A DNA stretch of 64,000 nucleotides from JANSYP01 sp038751255 (GTDB lineage Bacteria; Pseudomonadota; Alphaproteobacteria; Rhodobacterales; Rhodobacteraceae), in assembly GCA_038751255.1 (NCBI GenBank), contig JBCDGN010000001.1, positions 1 to 64,000 on the forward strand, written 5' to 3'. Of the stretch, positions 51,860 through 60,170 are shown one piece after another. Positions within the stretch are counted from its first letter, which is position 1. Each line of letters starts with the position of its first letter. The notes beneath the pieces were generated by a model that was not told the origin of the DNA, searched no databases, and saw only the letters and a program-made list of their open reading frames with translations. Both the position numbers and the translations under genes were made by a program.

Positions 51860-53047
51860 ATGGTTCTGGACTTTCTCAAAAGGTCTGCTGCGGCTGCGCC
51901 CGCAGAAGCCAAGGCCTCTGCCACAGGTCCTTTGGTCGCGATGAGCGGCAGCGGGCGGGCGGTTTGGAGCCCCAGAGACGTGACATCGCTCACCCGGAAT
52001 GGGTTTCTCGGCAATCCAGTGGGGTATCGGGCTGTCAAAGTAATCGCAGAGGCAGCGGCGGCCTTGCCATTGGTCTTGCGCGAGAAGGGCCAGCGCCAAG
52101 ATGTCCATCCTGCCGGGGCGTTACTGTCGCGCCCGAACGGCAACCAGGGCAAAGGCGAATTATTCGAGAGCCTCTTTGGGCAACTTTTGCTCACTGGAAA
52201 CGCCTTCGTGGAGGCCGCCGGGATCACAGCAGGCGCATTGCCCTTTGAATTGCATGTCTTGCGTTCTGACCGCATGGCGGTTGTGCCGGGGACCGATGGT
52301 TGGCCCGCGGGCTACGAATACGCTGTGAACGGGCGCAAGCATCGTTTCGATGTCAGCCCGGAGCAGAATCCGATCTGCCATATCAAGAACTTTCATCCTC
52401 AGGATGATCATTACGGGTTCTCACCGATCCAGGCTGCGGCCAGCGCCATCGACGTACACAATGCTGCATCGCATTGGTCGAAATCGTTGCTCGACAATGC
52501 GGCTCGACCGTCTGGCGCGATTGTCTATCGCAGCGCCGATGGTCAAGGCACGATGAGCGAAGATCAATATGAGCGTCTGCTCGACGAGATGGCCTCGCAT
52601 CATCAAGGCGCGCGAAATGCCGGGCGGCCGATGTTGCTTGAGGGCGGTCTGGATTGGAAGCCCATGGGGTTTTCGCCCTCGGATATGGAATTTCAAAAGA
52701 CCAAGGAAGCCGCTGCGCGCGAGATTGCCTTGGCGTTCGGAGTGCCTCCGATGCTGCTCGGCATTCCTGGCGATGCGACCTATGCGAACTATCAAGAAGC
52801 CAACCGCGCCTTCTATAGGCTTACCGTTTTGCCGCTGGTGGCTCGTGTTCTGGGGGCCTTGTCAGGCTGGCTGTCAGGTTTCAATGGTTCTGTGCTAAGC
52901 TTTGAAGCCGATCTCGATCAAGTCCCTGCATTGGCGACAGAACGTGAAGCACAGTGGCGCCGGGTGACCGAAGCCACCTTCCTGACCGATGCCGAGAAAC
53001 GGTCTTTGCTTGGTCTGCCGCCTCTCGCTGAGCCAGTTCAGGAGTGA
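51860..53047 (+). CDS. GTA g3, portal protein
   Basis: The 395-residue HK97-type portal has VWSPRDVTSLTRNGFLGNPVGYRAVKVIAEAAA, HIKNFHPQDDHYGFSPIQAA and PPMLLGIPGDATYANYQEANRAFYR. It forms the dodecameric gate at the head vertex through which g2 pumps DNA. GGAAAGGAG precedes the ATG at 51860. A gap of 99 bases separates it from g2. Confidence 0.95.
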   Translation: MVLDFLKRSAAAAPAEAKASATGPLVAMSGSGRAVWSPRDVTSLTRNGFLGNPVGYRAVKVIAEAAAALPLVLREKGQRQDVHPAGALLSRPNGNQGKGELFESLFGQLLLTGNAFVEAAGITAGALPFELHVLRSDRMAVVPGTDGWPAGYEYAVNGRKHRFDVSPEQNPICHIKNFHPQDDHYGFSPIQAAASAIDVHNAASHWSKSLLDNAARPSGAIVYRSADGQGTMSEDQYERLLDEMASHHQGARNAGRPMLLEGGLDWKPMGFSPSDMEFQKTKEAAAREIALAFGVPPMLLGIPGDATYANYQEANRAFYRLTVLPLVARVLGALSGWLSGFNGSVLSFEADLDQVPALATEREAQWRRVTEATFLTDAEKRSLLGLPPLAEPVQE

Positions 53048-53052
53048 CGGCG

Positions 53053-53304
53053 ATGAAGCGTATCGCTGGGGGCTCTCGATTTTTGCTGGAGCCGTTCGAC
53101 TACGGTCCCAAAGACATTGCCGAGGCCCATGACCGCATCCTGAACCTGCAGTTTGAGGCCATCGATGGACGCCTCAGCCGCATGGAAGAACTGATGGAGC
53201 GGCTGGAGCGGCGGCTCTGGCTCACAGTCTACGGGGTGGTCGCGACCATCCTCGCGCAAGCGTTCAAGACCCTCATCACCATTGCCCCCACAGGAGGAGC
53301 CTAA
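53053..53304 (+). CDS. GTA g3.5, small membrane-associated protein
   Basis: The 83-residue protein has a central coiled coil (RILNLQFEAIDGRLSRMEELMERLERRL) and a C-terminal hydrophobic helix (VYGVVATILAQAFKTLITI). This fits GTA g3.5, whose role is not known. ATG 53053 has AGGAG eight bases upstream; a GTG at 53044 overlaps g3. Confidence 0.85.
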   Translation: MKRIAGGSRFLLEPFDYGPKDIAEAHDRILNLQFEAIDGRLSRMEELMERLERRLWLTVYGVVATILAQAFKTLITIAPTGGA

Positions 53305-53307
53305 GCC

Positions 53308-53874
53308 ATGGCCGACACCTTAGAACTGTCTGGGCTGGAGAGAAAATTCTGCCGTTTCGACGAAGATATCCACGTTAAAGATGGCGCTGTTATCGAAGGC
53401 TTTGCGTCGCTATTTGGCACCCCAGATCAGGGCGGTGATATCGTCGTAAAAGGGGCCTATGCCAAGTCACTTGAGACGCTCACCGAAAAGGGTCGCGCCG
53501 TCAAACTGTTGTGGCAGCACGATCCGGCACAGCCGATTGGCGTTTGGGACGAGGTGCGCGAAGAAGACCGTGGTCTCTATGTCAAAGGACGTTTGCTAAC
53601 GGATGTTGCGCGGGCGCGCGAGGCAGCGTGTTTGATCGAAGCTGGTGCGCTTGATGGACTTTCCATCGGGTATCGCACGGTGAAATCGCAGCGCGATGAA
53701 AGTGGTCGGCGTCTGCTGACGGAACTCGATCTTTGGGAGGTATCGGTTGTGACATTCCCGATGCTGCCCGAAGCCCGGATCGGCGCCAAAGCTGACGATC
53801 CCCAAGACAGCGTTTTGCGTGATCTGGCGGCTGCGATGCAGGACGCCCGGCGCACGCTGACCAGCGCAGGCTGA
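53308..53874 (+). CDS. GTA g4, HK97-type prohead protease
   Basis: The 188-residue serine protease has EGFASLFGTPDQGGDIVVKGAY, the catalytic LLWQHDPAQPIG (His) and LDGLSIGYRTV (Ser). It trims the N-terminal scaffold of the major capsid protein encoded next. Three bases separate it from g3.5. Confidence 0.95.
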   Translation: MADTLELSGLERKFCRFDEDIHVKDGAVIEGFASLFGTPDQGGDIVVKGAYAKSLETLTEKGRAVKLLWQHDPAQPIGVWDEVREEDRGLYVKGRLLTDVARAREAACLIEAGALDGLSIGYRTVKSQRDESGRRLLTELDLWEVSVVTFPMLPEARIGAKADDPQDSVLRDLAAAMQDARRTLTSAG

Positions 53875-53904
53875 CCCTGCGCCTATGCCAAGAAGGAGCC
53901 TGAA

Positions 53905-55089
53905 ATGACCACTTCAACGCCTGGTGGCTCGGAGGGGACGACGGCGGCCAGCGAGGTCAAATCCGCGCTGGTTGGCCTGATGACCGATCTGAACACCTTT
54001 CGAACTGACCTCACCGATCAACTCCAAGCACAGGAAGAGAGACTGACCATGCTTGACCGCAAAACTGCATTTGCTGCACGTCCGGCCCTGTCCGTATCGG
54101 CAGAAACCGATTTGACCCATAAGAACGCCTTTGGTGGCTACCTGCGTTCGGGTGATGATGCTGCTCTGCGCGGTATGGAACTGGAAGGCAAAGCGCTGAA
54201 TACCGCCGTAAACTCTGACGGTGGGTATCTGGTCGATCCGCAAACCGCGGAAACAATTCGAAGCGTGGTTCAGTCGACTGCCTCTATTCGTGCGATTGCC
54301 TCTGTTGTGAATGTTGAGGCCACTTCCTTTGACGTTCTGATCGACCACAATGACATCGAAAGCGGCTGGGCGTCTGAAACATCTGCATTGGCGGAGTCCG
54401 CGACGCCACAGATCGACCGCATCAGCATCTCGCTGCATGAACTGAGCGCATTACCGAAGGCAAGCCAGCGTCTGTTGGACGACAGCGCCTTTGACATTGA
54501 GACTTGGCTCGCCGGTCGTATTGCCGACAAGTTTGCCCGCGCTGAAGCAGAAGCCTTTATCTCTGGCGATGGCATCGATAAACCCAAGGGCTTCCTGGAT
54601 CATCACCAAGTTGAAAACGATGATTGGAGCTGGGGTGATATCGGCTATGTTGTCACCGGCAACGCGGGCGACTTTGCAAGTTCCAATGCGTCGGATGCAA
54701 TCATCGAACTGGTTTATGCATTGGGTGCCCAGTATCGCGCCAACGCGACCTTCGTGATGAACTCTAAAACCGCTGGTGCTGTGCGCAAAATGAAGGATGC
54801 CGATGGCCGTTTCCTTTGGGCGGATGGGCTTGCCGCGGCAGAGCCTGCACGACTGATGGGATACCCGGTCCTGATCGCTGAGCAGATGCCTGATATCGGC
54901 GTAAACTCCACCGCGATCGCATTTGGCGATTTCGCAGCGGGTTACACCATTGCCGAGCGTCCTGATCTGCGTGTCTTGCGTGATCCGTTCTCAGCAAAGC
55001 CGCATGTGCTTTTCTATGCCACTAAGCGTGTTGGCGGTGATGTCAGCGACTTCTCTGCCATCAAACTGTTGAAGTTCGGCACCTCCTAA
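53905..55089 (+). CDS. GTA g5, major capsid protein
   Basis: The 394-residue HK97-fold protein begins with a ~100-residue helical scaffold region, to be cut by g4, then the capsid core: DGGYLVDPQTAETIRSVV, ASEGD-like helix region and ATFVMNSKTAGAVRKMKD, ending with VGGDVSDFSAIKLLKF. AAGGAG precedes the ATG. A 154-base gap follows before g6. Confidence 0.96.
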   Translation: MTTSTPGGSEGTTAASEVKSALVGLMTDLNTFRTDLTDQLQAQEERLTMLDRKTAFAARPALSVSAETDLTHKNAFGGYLRSGDDAALRGMELEGKALNTAVNSDGGYLVDPQTAETIRSVVQSTASIRAIASVVNVEATSFDVLIDHNDIESGWASETSALAESATPQIDRISISLHELSALPKASQRLLDDSAFDIETWLAGRIADKFARAEAEAFISGDGIDKPKGFLDHHQVENDDWSWGDIGYVVTGNAGDFASSNASDAIIELVYALGAQYRANATFVMNSKTAGAVRKMKDADGRFLWADGLAAAEPARLMGYPVLIAEQMPDIGVNSTAIAFGDFAAGYTIAERPDLRVLRDPFSAKPHVLFYATKRVGGDVSDFSAIKLLKFGTS

Positions 55090-55243
55090 ACTTTCGTGAT
55101 CGGATCGGGCCCCACTCGATCTGGCCCGATGCGGGGCGCGCATTCGCGTAAATCGTAATCGTGTTCTCTAGCTGCTCCCTCTGTCCGAGCAACACGGGAT
55201 GCGCGTCCCAGTCCTTTCCCCGGAGCAATATCTGGAGTCCGTA

Positions 55244-55843
55244 ATGAACCTTGTGGAAATGAGCACGATTTCTGTGTTCGATTTACCAATTCAGGCATTC
55301 CGCGATCATTTGCGTGCCGGGACTGGTTTCGCAGAAGATACATTGCAAGACAGCATGCTTGAGGCGGTGTTGCGCGCTTCACTGGCTGCCATCGAGGCAC
55401 GTATCGGCAAAGCATTGTTTGCACGGAACTATCGTTGGACAGTGTCTGGCTGGCGCAGTCCGGAGGAACAGGCTCTGCCGATCGCACCGGTGACCGCGAT
55501 CACCGGTGTGCTGACGCTCAATCGCAGCGGTGAAACCACTTCACACGACTCAAACCAGATCCTGCTTGTCGAAGACTTGCAGCGTCCGATGATGCGCGCG
55601 GCACTTTCTGCACTGCCATCGATCCCCGCCGGTGGCACTGCTGAAGTGACCTTCACAGCGGGCTATGGCGCAACTTGGGATGATATCCCTGCAGACCTTC
55701 GGCAAGCTGTTCTGTGTCTTGCGGCTTACTTCTACGAAAATCGCGGTGATGCAGCACTTGATGATGGCAACATGCCGTTTCAAGTGACGGTATTGACTGA
55801 ACGCTACCGAACTGTGCGCATTCTTGGCGGATCTGCGGCATGA
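55244..55843 (+). CDS. GTA g6, head-tail connector (adaptor)
   Basis: The 199-residue protein is of the phage gp6/gp8 adaptor type: DSMLEAVLRASLAAIEARIGKALFARNY and FTAGYGATWDDIPADLRQAVLCLAAYFYENR. It joins the portal to the tail. ATG 55244 has GGAG six bases before it; ATG 55259 is possible. It overlaps g7 by four bases. Confidence 0.9.
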   Translation: MNLVEMSTISVFDLPIQAFRDHLRAGTGFAEDTLQDSMLEAVLRASLAAIEARIGKALFARNYRWTVSGWRSPEEQALPIAPVTAITGVLTLNRSGETTSHDSNQILLVEDLQRPMMRAALSALPSIPAGGTAEVTFTAGYGATWDDIPADLRQAVLCLAAYFYENRGDAALDDGNMPFQVTVLTERYRTVRILGGSAA

Positions 55844-56178
55844 CGGCTCGGCGTCTTAATCGGTTGCTGACATTGGAGACCCCGCAACGGGTCTCTGATG
55901 GGGCAGGCGGATTCACACAAGCCTGGGTTGGGTTAGGTCAGCTTTGGGCAGATGTGCGATCCAGGACCCAATCCGAGACTGCACTAGGCGAAAACATCGT
56001 GGCGCGCGCGGCTCATGAGATCACCGTGCGCGGCGCGCCGTTTGGTTCGGAAGCCCGTCCAAAGCACAGCCAACGCTTCCGAGAAGGTGAACGGATCTAT
56101 CGCATACTGTCGGTGACCGAAGCGGATCCAAGCGGGCGCTACTTGGTCTGCGCGACGATCGAGGAGGTTGCAGCATGA
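55840..56178 (+). CDS. GTA g7, head-tail adaptor (stopper)
   Basis: The 112-residue protein has the phage head-closure pattern: RLLTLETPQRVSDGAGGFTQAW, LWADVRSRT, and GERIYRILSVTEADPSGRYLVC. It closes the head after packaging. It starts in the g6 stop and ends in the g8 start. Confidence 0.9.
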   Translation: MTARRLNRLLTLETPQRVSDGAGGFTQAWVGLGQLWADVRSRTQSETALGENIVARAAHEITVRGAPFGSEARPKHSQRFREGERIYRILSVTEADPSGRYLVCATIEEVAA

Positions 56179-56585
56179 GCTATCAAGCGGCAGCAGCCCT
56201 TCAGAGGGCGTTGTTTCAGCATCTTACGGCGGCTGATGTCCCAACGGATCTGGCTGATGTGCCGGTAGTGGACAGTCTGATTGCTGGGGCATTGCCAGAA
56301 ACCTATGTAGCGCTTGGTCCTGAGCGTGTCCGAGACGCTTCAACCAAAACCACGCGCGGTGCAGAGCACCGTGTGATCATCAATGTCACCAGCGCCAAGG
56401 GTGGCTTTCAGAAGGTCAAGCAGATCGCAGGCGCGGTCTGTGTTCAATTGGACAAGACGTTGCCGACACTAGATGTCGGCACGCTTTGCGCGTTCGATTT
56501 TGTGCGGGCGCAAGCGGCCAGAGGTCAGAGCGGCGCGGCGCGCGGCATTGAACTGATCTTTCGCGCCGTCATCGATGAAATCTGA
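56175..56585 (+). CDS. GTA g8, tail terminator-like protein (DUF3168)
   Basis: The 136-residue protein fits DUF3168: AAALQRALFQHLTAADVPTDLADVPVVD, EHRVIINVTSAKGGFQKVKQIAGAV and a closing GAARGIELIFRAVIDE. Members cap the tail tube at the head side. It overlaps g7 by four bases and is followed by g9 after 15 bases. Confidence 0.88.
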   Translation: MSYQAAAALQRALFQHLTAADVPTDLADVPVVDSLIAGALPETYVALGPERVRDASTKTTRGAEHRVIINVTSAKGGFQKVKQIAGAVCVQLDKTLPTLDVGTLCAFDFVRAQAARGQSGAARGIELIFRAVIDEI

Positions 56586-56600
56586 TCCAGGAGACGGAAA

Positions 56601-57014
56601 ATGGCGGCTCAAAACGGCAAAGACCTATTGCTGAAAATGGATATGACCGGTGCTGGAAGCTTTTCCACGATTGCCGGGCTGCGCGCGACGCGGTTGAGCT
56701 TCAATGCGCAATCAGTGGATGTCACGAGCCTGGAAAGCACAGGCGGATGGCGAGAGCTTCTGGCGGGGGCGGGGGTAAAAAGCGCCTCGGTGTCTGGCTC
56801 GGGTATCTTCAAAGACGATGCTACCGATGCAAAGACGCGCGAAGCCTTCTTCAATGGCCAGGCACCTGATTTCCAAATCATTGTACCGGACTTTGGCACG
56901 ATTGAGGGGGCGTTTCAGATTACCGGTCTGGAGTATGCCGGCAGCCATGATGGCGAAGCGACCTATGAGCTTTCGCTTGCGTCTGCCGGTGCGTTGAGTT
57001 TCGCCACACTATGA
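56601..57014 (+). CDS. GTA g9, major tail tube protein
   Basis: The 137-residue protein has the tail-tube beta fold of TP901-1/GTA type: GKDLLLKMDMTG, LRATRLSFNAQSVDVTSLESTGGWRELL and ITGLEYAGSHDGEATYELSLASAG. GGAG lies upstream of the ATG. It overlaps g10 by four bases. Confidence 0.93.
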   Translation: MAAQNGKDLLLKMDMTGAGSFSTIAGLRATRLSFNAQSVDVTSLESTGGWRELLAGAGVKSASVSGSGIFKDDATDAKTREAFFNGQAPDFQIIVPDFGTIEGAFQITGLEYAGSHDGEATYELSLASAGALSFATL

Positions 57015-57328
57015 GCGTAAACCCCTGGGCCGGAGAGGTTTCTCTGACACTTGATGGGCAAGCACACCGGATGAAGCTGACACTTGGTGCTTTGGCGGAG
57101 CTAGAGGCAAGTCTTCAGGCAGAGTCACTCCTGGATCTGGTTGAGCGTTTTGAGGCAGGAGGCTTCACGGCCTTGGAACTGCTCAAGCTTCTCTCCGCTG
57201 GACTTCGGGGCGGAGGGACGGACATCTCTCCTGAGGATTTGGCCGCTGCCGATATCGAGGGTGGTCCTATGGAAGCCGCAAGGGCTGGCGCGCGACTGCT
57301 CGCGTTGGCCTTTGGCCCGAACGCCTAG
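57011..57328 (+). CDS. GTA g10, tail assembly chaperone-like protein
   Basis: The 105-residue protein (WAGEVSLTLDGQAHRMKLTLGALAELEA, then GGGTDISPEDLAAADIEGG) corresponds to GTA g10. Its place between tube and tape-measure genes is that of phage tail assembly chaperones. It ends at TAG 57326-57328, eight bases before the next start. Confidence 0.88.
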   Translation: MSVNPWAGEVSLTLDGQAHRMKLTLGALAELEASLQAESLLDLVERFEAGGFTALELLKLLSAGLRGGGTDISPEDLAAADIEGGPMEAARAGARLLALAFGPNA

Positions 57329-57335
57329 GTACGAC

Positions 57336-57548
57336 GTGTCTAAGAGCTTTGACTGGCCCGCCATGCGGCAGCGTGCGCTTTATGATCTGCGGCTGACACC
57401 GGATCAGTTTTGGGCGCTGACGCCGGTCGAATTCATGCTGATGTTGGGACTATCAGACGATGCACTGCCCATGGGGCGTGCGGGTCTGGAGCGGCTTTGC
57501 CGGGAGTTTCCTGACGGCAATGGGAACGAAACCAATGACGAAATATGA
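57336..57548 (+). CDS. GTA g10.1, small tail assembly protein
   Basis: The 70-residue protein (ALYDLRLTPDQFWALTPVEFMLMLG) matches GTA g10.1, the second chaperone-like gene. GTG 57336 is chosen by frame and length; ATG 57363 is possible. It overlaps g11 by 14 bases. Confidence 0.82.
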   Translation: MSKSFDWPAMRQRALYDLRLTPDQFWALTPVEFMLMLGLSDDALPMGRAGLERLCREFPDGNGNETNDEI

Positions 57549-58197
57549 TGACCTTGAAGAGCTCGAAGACGCGTTTCAAGACTTGGGCTCCAGCTTTTCG
57601 ACGACCCGAGCAATGGCGGAAGGGTTTTCCGAGGAACTTGGGCAGATGCAACGCGGCCTCGCAGAGGCCGGTGCTGGCACCTCCAAATTGTCTCGTGGTT
57701 TGACCACCTCTTTGAGAGGCGCATTTGAGGATGTCTTGATTGACGGCTCAAAAGTCTCCGATGTGTTACGGGATGTCGGCCAGAAAATGGTTCGAAACGC
57801 TTTCAGATCGGCCGTGACACCGGTCGCAGAAGGCGTGACCAGCGCTGTGAACACTGGTGCGAGCTCTCTTTTTGCAAGCCTTTTGCCCTTCGCCAAGGGC
57901 GGTGCATTTTCTCAGGGGCGCGTCACCCCTTTCGCTAAGGGTGGTGTAGTTGACAGCCCAGTAGGGTTCCCAATGCGCGGCGGCGCAGGACTGATGGGAG
58001 AAGCTGGACCGGAGGCCATTATGCCATTGACGCGCGGTCCTGACGGATCACTCGGCGTGCGCAGCGCGGGTGGCGCGCGTCCTGTGAGCGTAACCTTCAA
58101 TATTCAGACACCGGACGCCGAAGGGTTTCGCCGATCACAAGGTCAGATCGCTGCTCGCATGAGCCGTGTTTTGGGCCAGGGCCAACGTTTCAGCTAA
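57535..58197 (+). CDS. GTA g11, tape measure protein
   Basis: The 220-residue protein is short for a tape measure, as GTA tails are short. It has helices at the start (LEDAFQDLGSSFSTTRAMAEG), a Gly/Phe-rich repeat region (PFAKGGAFSQGRVTPFAKGG) and MGEAGPEAIMPLTRGPDG, a motif seen at the end of many tape measures. ATG 57535 is used; ATG 57520 is an alternative. Confidence 0.92.
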   Translation: MTKYDDLEELEDAFQDLGSSFSTTRAMAEGFSEELGQMQRGLAEAGAGTSKLSRGLTTSLRGAFEDVLIDGSKVSDVLRDVGQKMVRNAFRSAVTPVAEGVTSAVNTGASSLFASLLPFAKGGAFSQGRVTPFAKGGVVDSPVGFPMRGGAGLMGEAGPEAIMPLTRGPDGSLGVRSAGGARPVSVTFNIQTPDAEGFRRSQGQIAARMSRVLGQGQRFS

Positions 58198-58207
58198 GGA
58201 GGCACTG

Positions 58208-58840
58208 ATGAGCTTTCACGACATACGCTTTCCTAGCTCGGTGAGCTATGGCGCCCTTGGCGGTCCACAGCGCCGCACCGATATTGTGACGCTGGCAAAC
58301 GGATATGAGGAACGCAATACTCCCTGGCAGCATGCGCGCCGGCGCTATGATGCCGGTCTTGGCATGCGGTCTCTGTCCGATATCGAGGCCGTCATTGCGT
58401 TCTTTGAGGCACGTCAGGGCCAGCTCTTCGGCTTTCGCTGGAAGGACTGGAGCGACTTTCAGTCCTGCTCCGCCGATGCAGAAATTTCGCCAGATGATCA
58501 GTTCCTTGGGGCAGGCGATGGGACAGTCACTGTCTTTTCGCTGACCAAAGAGTATGCCTCTGGCGGTGCGAGCTATCGCCGACCTATCAACAAGCCTGTC
58601 ACAGGATCGGTGCGTGTTTCGCGTGATGGGTCGGAGCTCTCAGAAGGCGGTGACTTTACGGTCGATGCAAGCACAGGTCAGGTGACGCTTTCGCAAGCAC
58701 CCTTGCCCGGACAAACCTTGCATGCAGGTTTTGCCTTCGATGTTCCGGTCCGGTTTGACACAGATCGCTTGGATATCTCGGTGGCGGGCGTTCAATCGGG
58801 CGAAATTCCGTCGGTCCCTGTGATTGAAGTGAGGGTCTGA
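58208..58840 (+). CDS. GTA g12, distal tail protein (DUF2460)
   Basis: The 210-residue protein fits DUF2460: FHDIRFPSSVSYGALGGPQRRTDIV, FFEARQGQLFGFRWKDWSDF and YRRPINKPVTGSVRV. It forms the first ring of the tail tip. AAGGAGG precedes the ATG. Confidence 0.94.
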   Translation: MSFHDIRFPSSVSYGALGGPQRRTDIVTLANGYEERNTPWQHARRRYDAGLGMRSLSDIEAVIAFFEARQGQLFGFRWKDWSDFQSCSADAEISPDDQFLGAGDGTVTVFSLTKEYASGGASYRRPINKPVTGSVRVSRDGSELSEGGDFTVDASTGQVTLSQAPLPGQTLHAGFAFDVPVRFDTDRLDISVAGVQSGEIPSVPVIEVRV

Positions 58841-58843
58841 CAG

Positions 58844-59725
58844 ATGCCGCAAACACTCTCCGAACACCTCGCAGGCGGGGCGACGCAGCTTTGTCATTGC
58901 TGGCGGATCTCGCGCTCTGACGGCGTCACTCAAGGCTTTACCGATCATGATGGGCCGCTCAGCTTCGACGGAACCGAATTTGAAGCCGAAAGCGGCATCA
59001 CAGCAAGCGCGATGCAAACCACCACTGGCTTGGCTGCGGACAATGGCGAGATAGCCGGCGCTCTGAAGTCTTCCGCCATTAGCGAGGAAGACCTGCGTGC
59101 TGGCGTCTATGACGACGCATCACTGGAGATTTGGCAGGTGCATTGGCCCGATCCTTCTCTACGACAGCTTCGGTTTCGAGGCAGACTTGGGGAGATAACG
59201 ATGTCGGCCGATGCTTTTTCGGTAGAGCTGCGCGGCCTTTCAGATTTGCTATCTCGGCCTTTTGGGCGCGTGATCCAATCGGGCTGTAGTGCCGTCCTGG
59301 GGGATAGTGCCTGCGGCGTAAATCTCAACGCGCCGGAGAACGTCGCAGAACTCACTGTGGAAACCGTCACAGAGAGTCGCTTGCTCGCCTTAACCGGCAG
59401 CGGCGGTGTGCAAAACGGTCGCTTCGAAAGAGGTCGGATCGTGGTTCTCAATGGTGGAGCTGCTGGCCGGTCCGGACTGATCAAACGCCACGAAATTGTC
59501 GACGGAAAGACCCGCCTGGAGCTTTGGGAGCCGATGCGAAAAGCACCGCAGCTCGGTGACAGGGTTAAATGCTTTGCCGGCTGTGATAAAACAGCAGCGA
59601 TGTGCAAAGGGCGTTTTGGAAATTTCGTCAACTTCCAAGGGTTTCCCCATGTGCCGGGAGATGATTGGCTGATGGCTTATCCACGCAGCAGTGATAGTCA
59701 TTCTGGCGGAAGTTTGGTCGGATGA
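58844..59725 (+). CDS. GTA g13, tail hub protein (DUF2163)
   Basis: The 293-residue protein has the DUF2163/BR0599 layout: CWRISRSDGVTQGFTDHD at the start, a middle FGRVIQSGCSAVLGDSACGV and a C-terminal AGCDKTAAMCKGRFGNFVNFQGF. In the GTA structure this hub carries an iron-sulfur cluster bound by cysteines of these regions. It overlaps g14 by four bases. Confidence 0.93.
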   Translation: MPQTLSEHLAGGATQLCHCWRISRSDGVTQGFTDHDGPLSFDGTEFEAESGITASAMQTTTGLAADNGEIAGALKSSAISEEDLRAGVYDDASLEIWQVHWPDPSLRQLRFRGRLGEITMSADAFSVELRGLSDLLSRPFGRVIQSGCSAVLGDSACGVNLNAPENVAELTVETVTESRLLALTGSGGVQNGRFERGRIVVLNGGAAGRSGLIKRHEIVDGKTRLELWEPMRKAPQLGDRVKCFAGCDKTAAMCKGRFGNFVNFQGFPHVPGDDWLMAYPRSSDSHSGGSLVG

Positions 59726-60159
59726 CGGCGCGCCGGTTAGACATCCTTGTCACAGCGCGTAGCTGGATCGGGACCCCTTACATTCACCAGGCATCTACGC
59801 GAGGCGCTGGCTGTGATTGCCTTGGCCTCATTCGGGGTGTTTGGCGCGAGGTTATTGGTCCCGAGCCAATGATCGTTCCGGCTTATACTCCAGATTGGTC
59901 GGAAGCTGACGGGCAAGAGACACTTCTGATCTCTGCGCGCGCATTTTTGATCGAGAAAGCCCTCAACACAGGTATGCCTGGCGATGTCATTTTGTTCAGG
60001 ATGCGTGATGGTGGCATTGCCAAGCATCTTGGCATTCTCTCGGGAACGGGCGCTGCACCGAAATTTATACATTCTTATCAACGTCATGGCGTTGTTGAGA
60101 GTCCGCTGAGCACCCCTTGGCGCAACCGCGTTGTCGGTTGTTTTGCCTTTCCAGACTGA
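59722..60159 (+). CDS. GTA g14, NlpC/P60 cell-wall peptidase
   Basis: The 145-residue cysteine peptidase has the motif GCDCLGLIRGVWRE with catalytic Cys33, and His102 in AKHLGILSG. It sits at the tail tip and should cut peptidoglycan cross-bridges during DNA entry. Eleven bases separate it from g15. Confidence 0.93.
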   Translation: MTARRLDILVTARSWIGTPYIHQASTRGAGCDCLGLIRGVWREVIGPEPMIVPAYTPDWSEADGQETLLISARAFLIEKALNTGMPGDVILFRMRDGGIAKHLGILSGTGAAPKFIHSYQRHGVVESPLSTPWRNRVVGCFAFPD

Positions 60160-60170
60160 GGAACAAAATC

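Noticed and set aside
57300..57345. Programmed frameshift joining g10 and g10.1 as in phage tail chaperones
   Set aside because: No slippery heptamer is visible before the g10 stop, and g10.1 has its own possible start after the stop codon.
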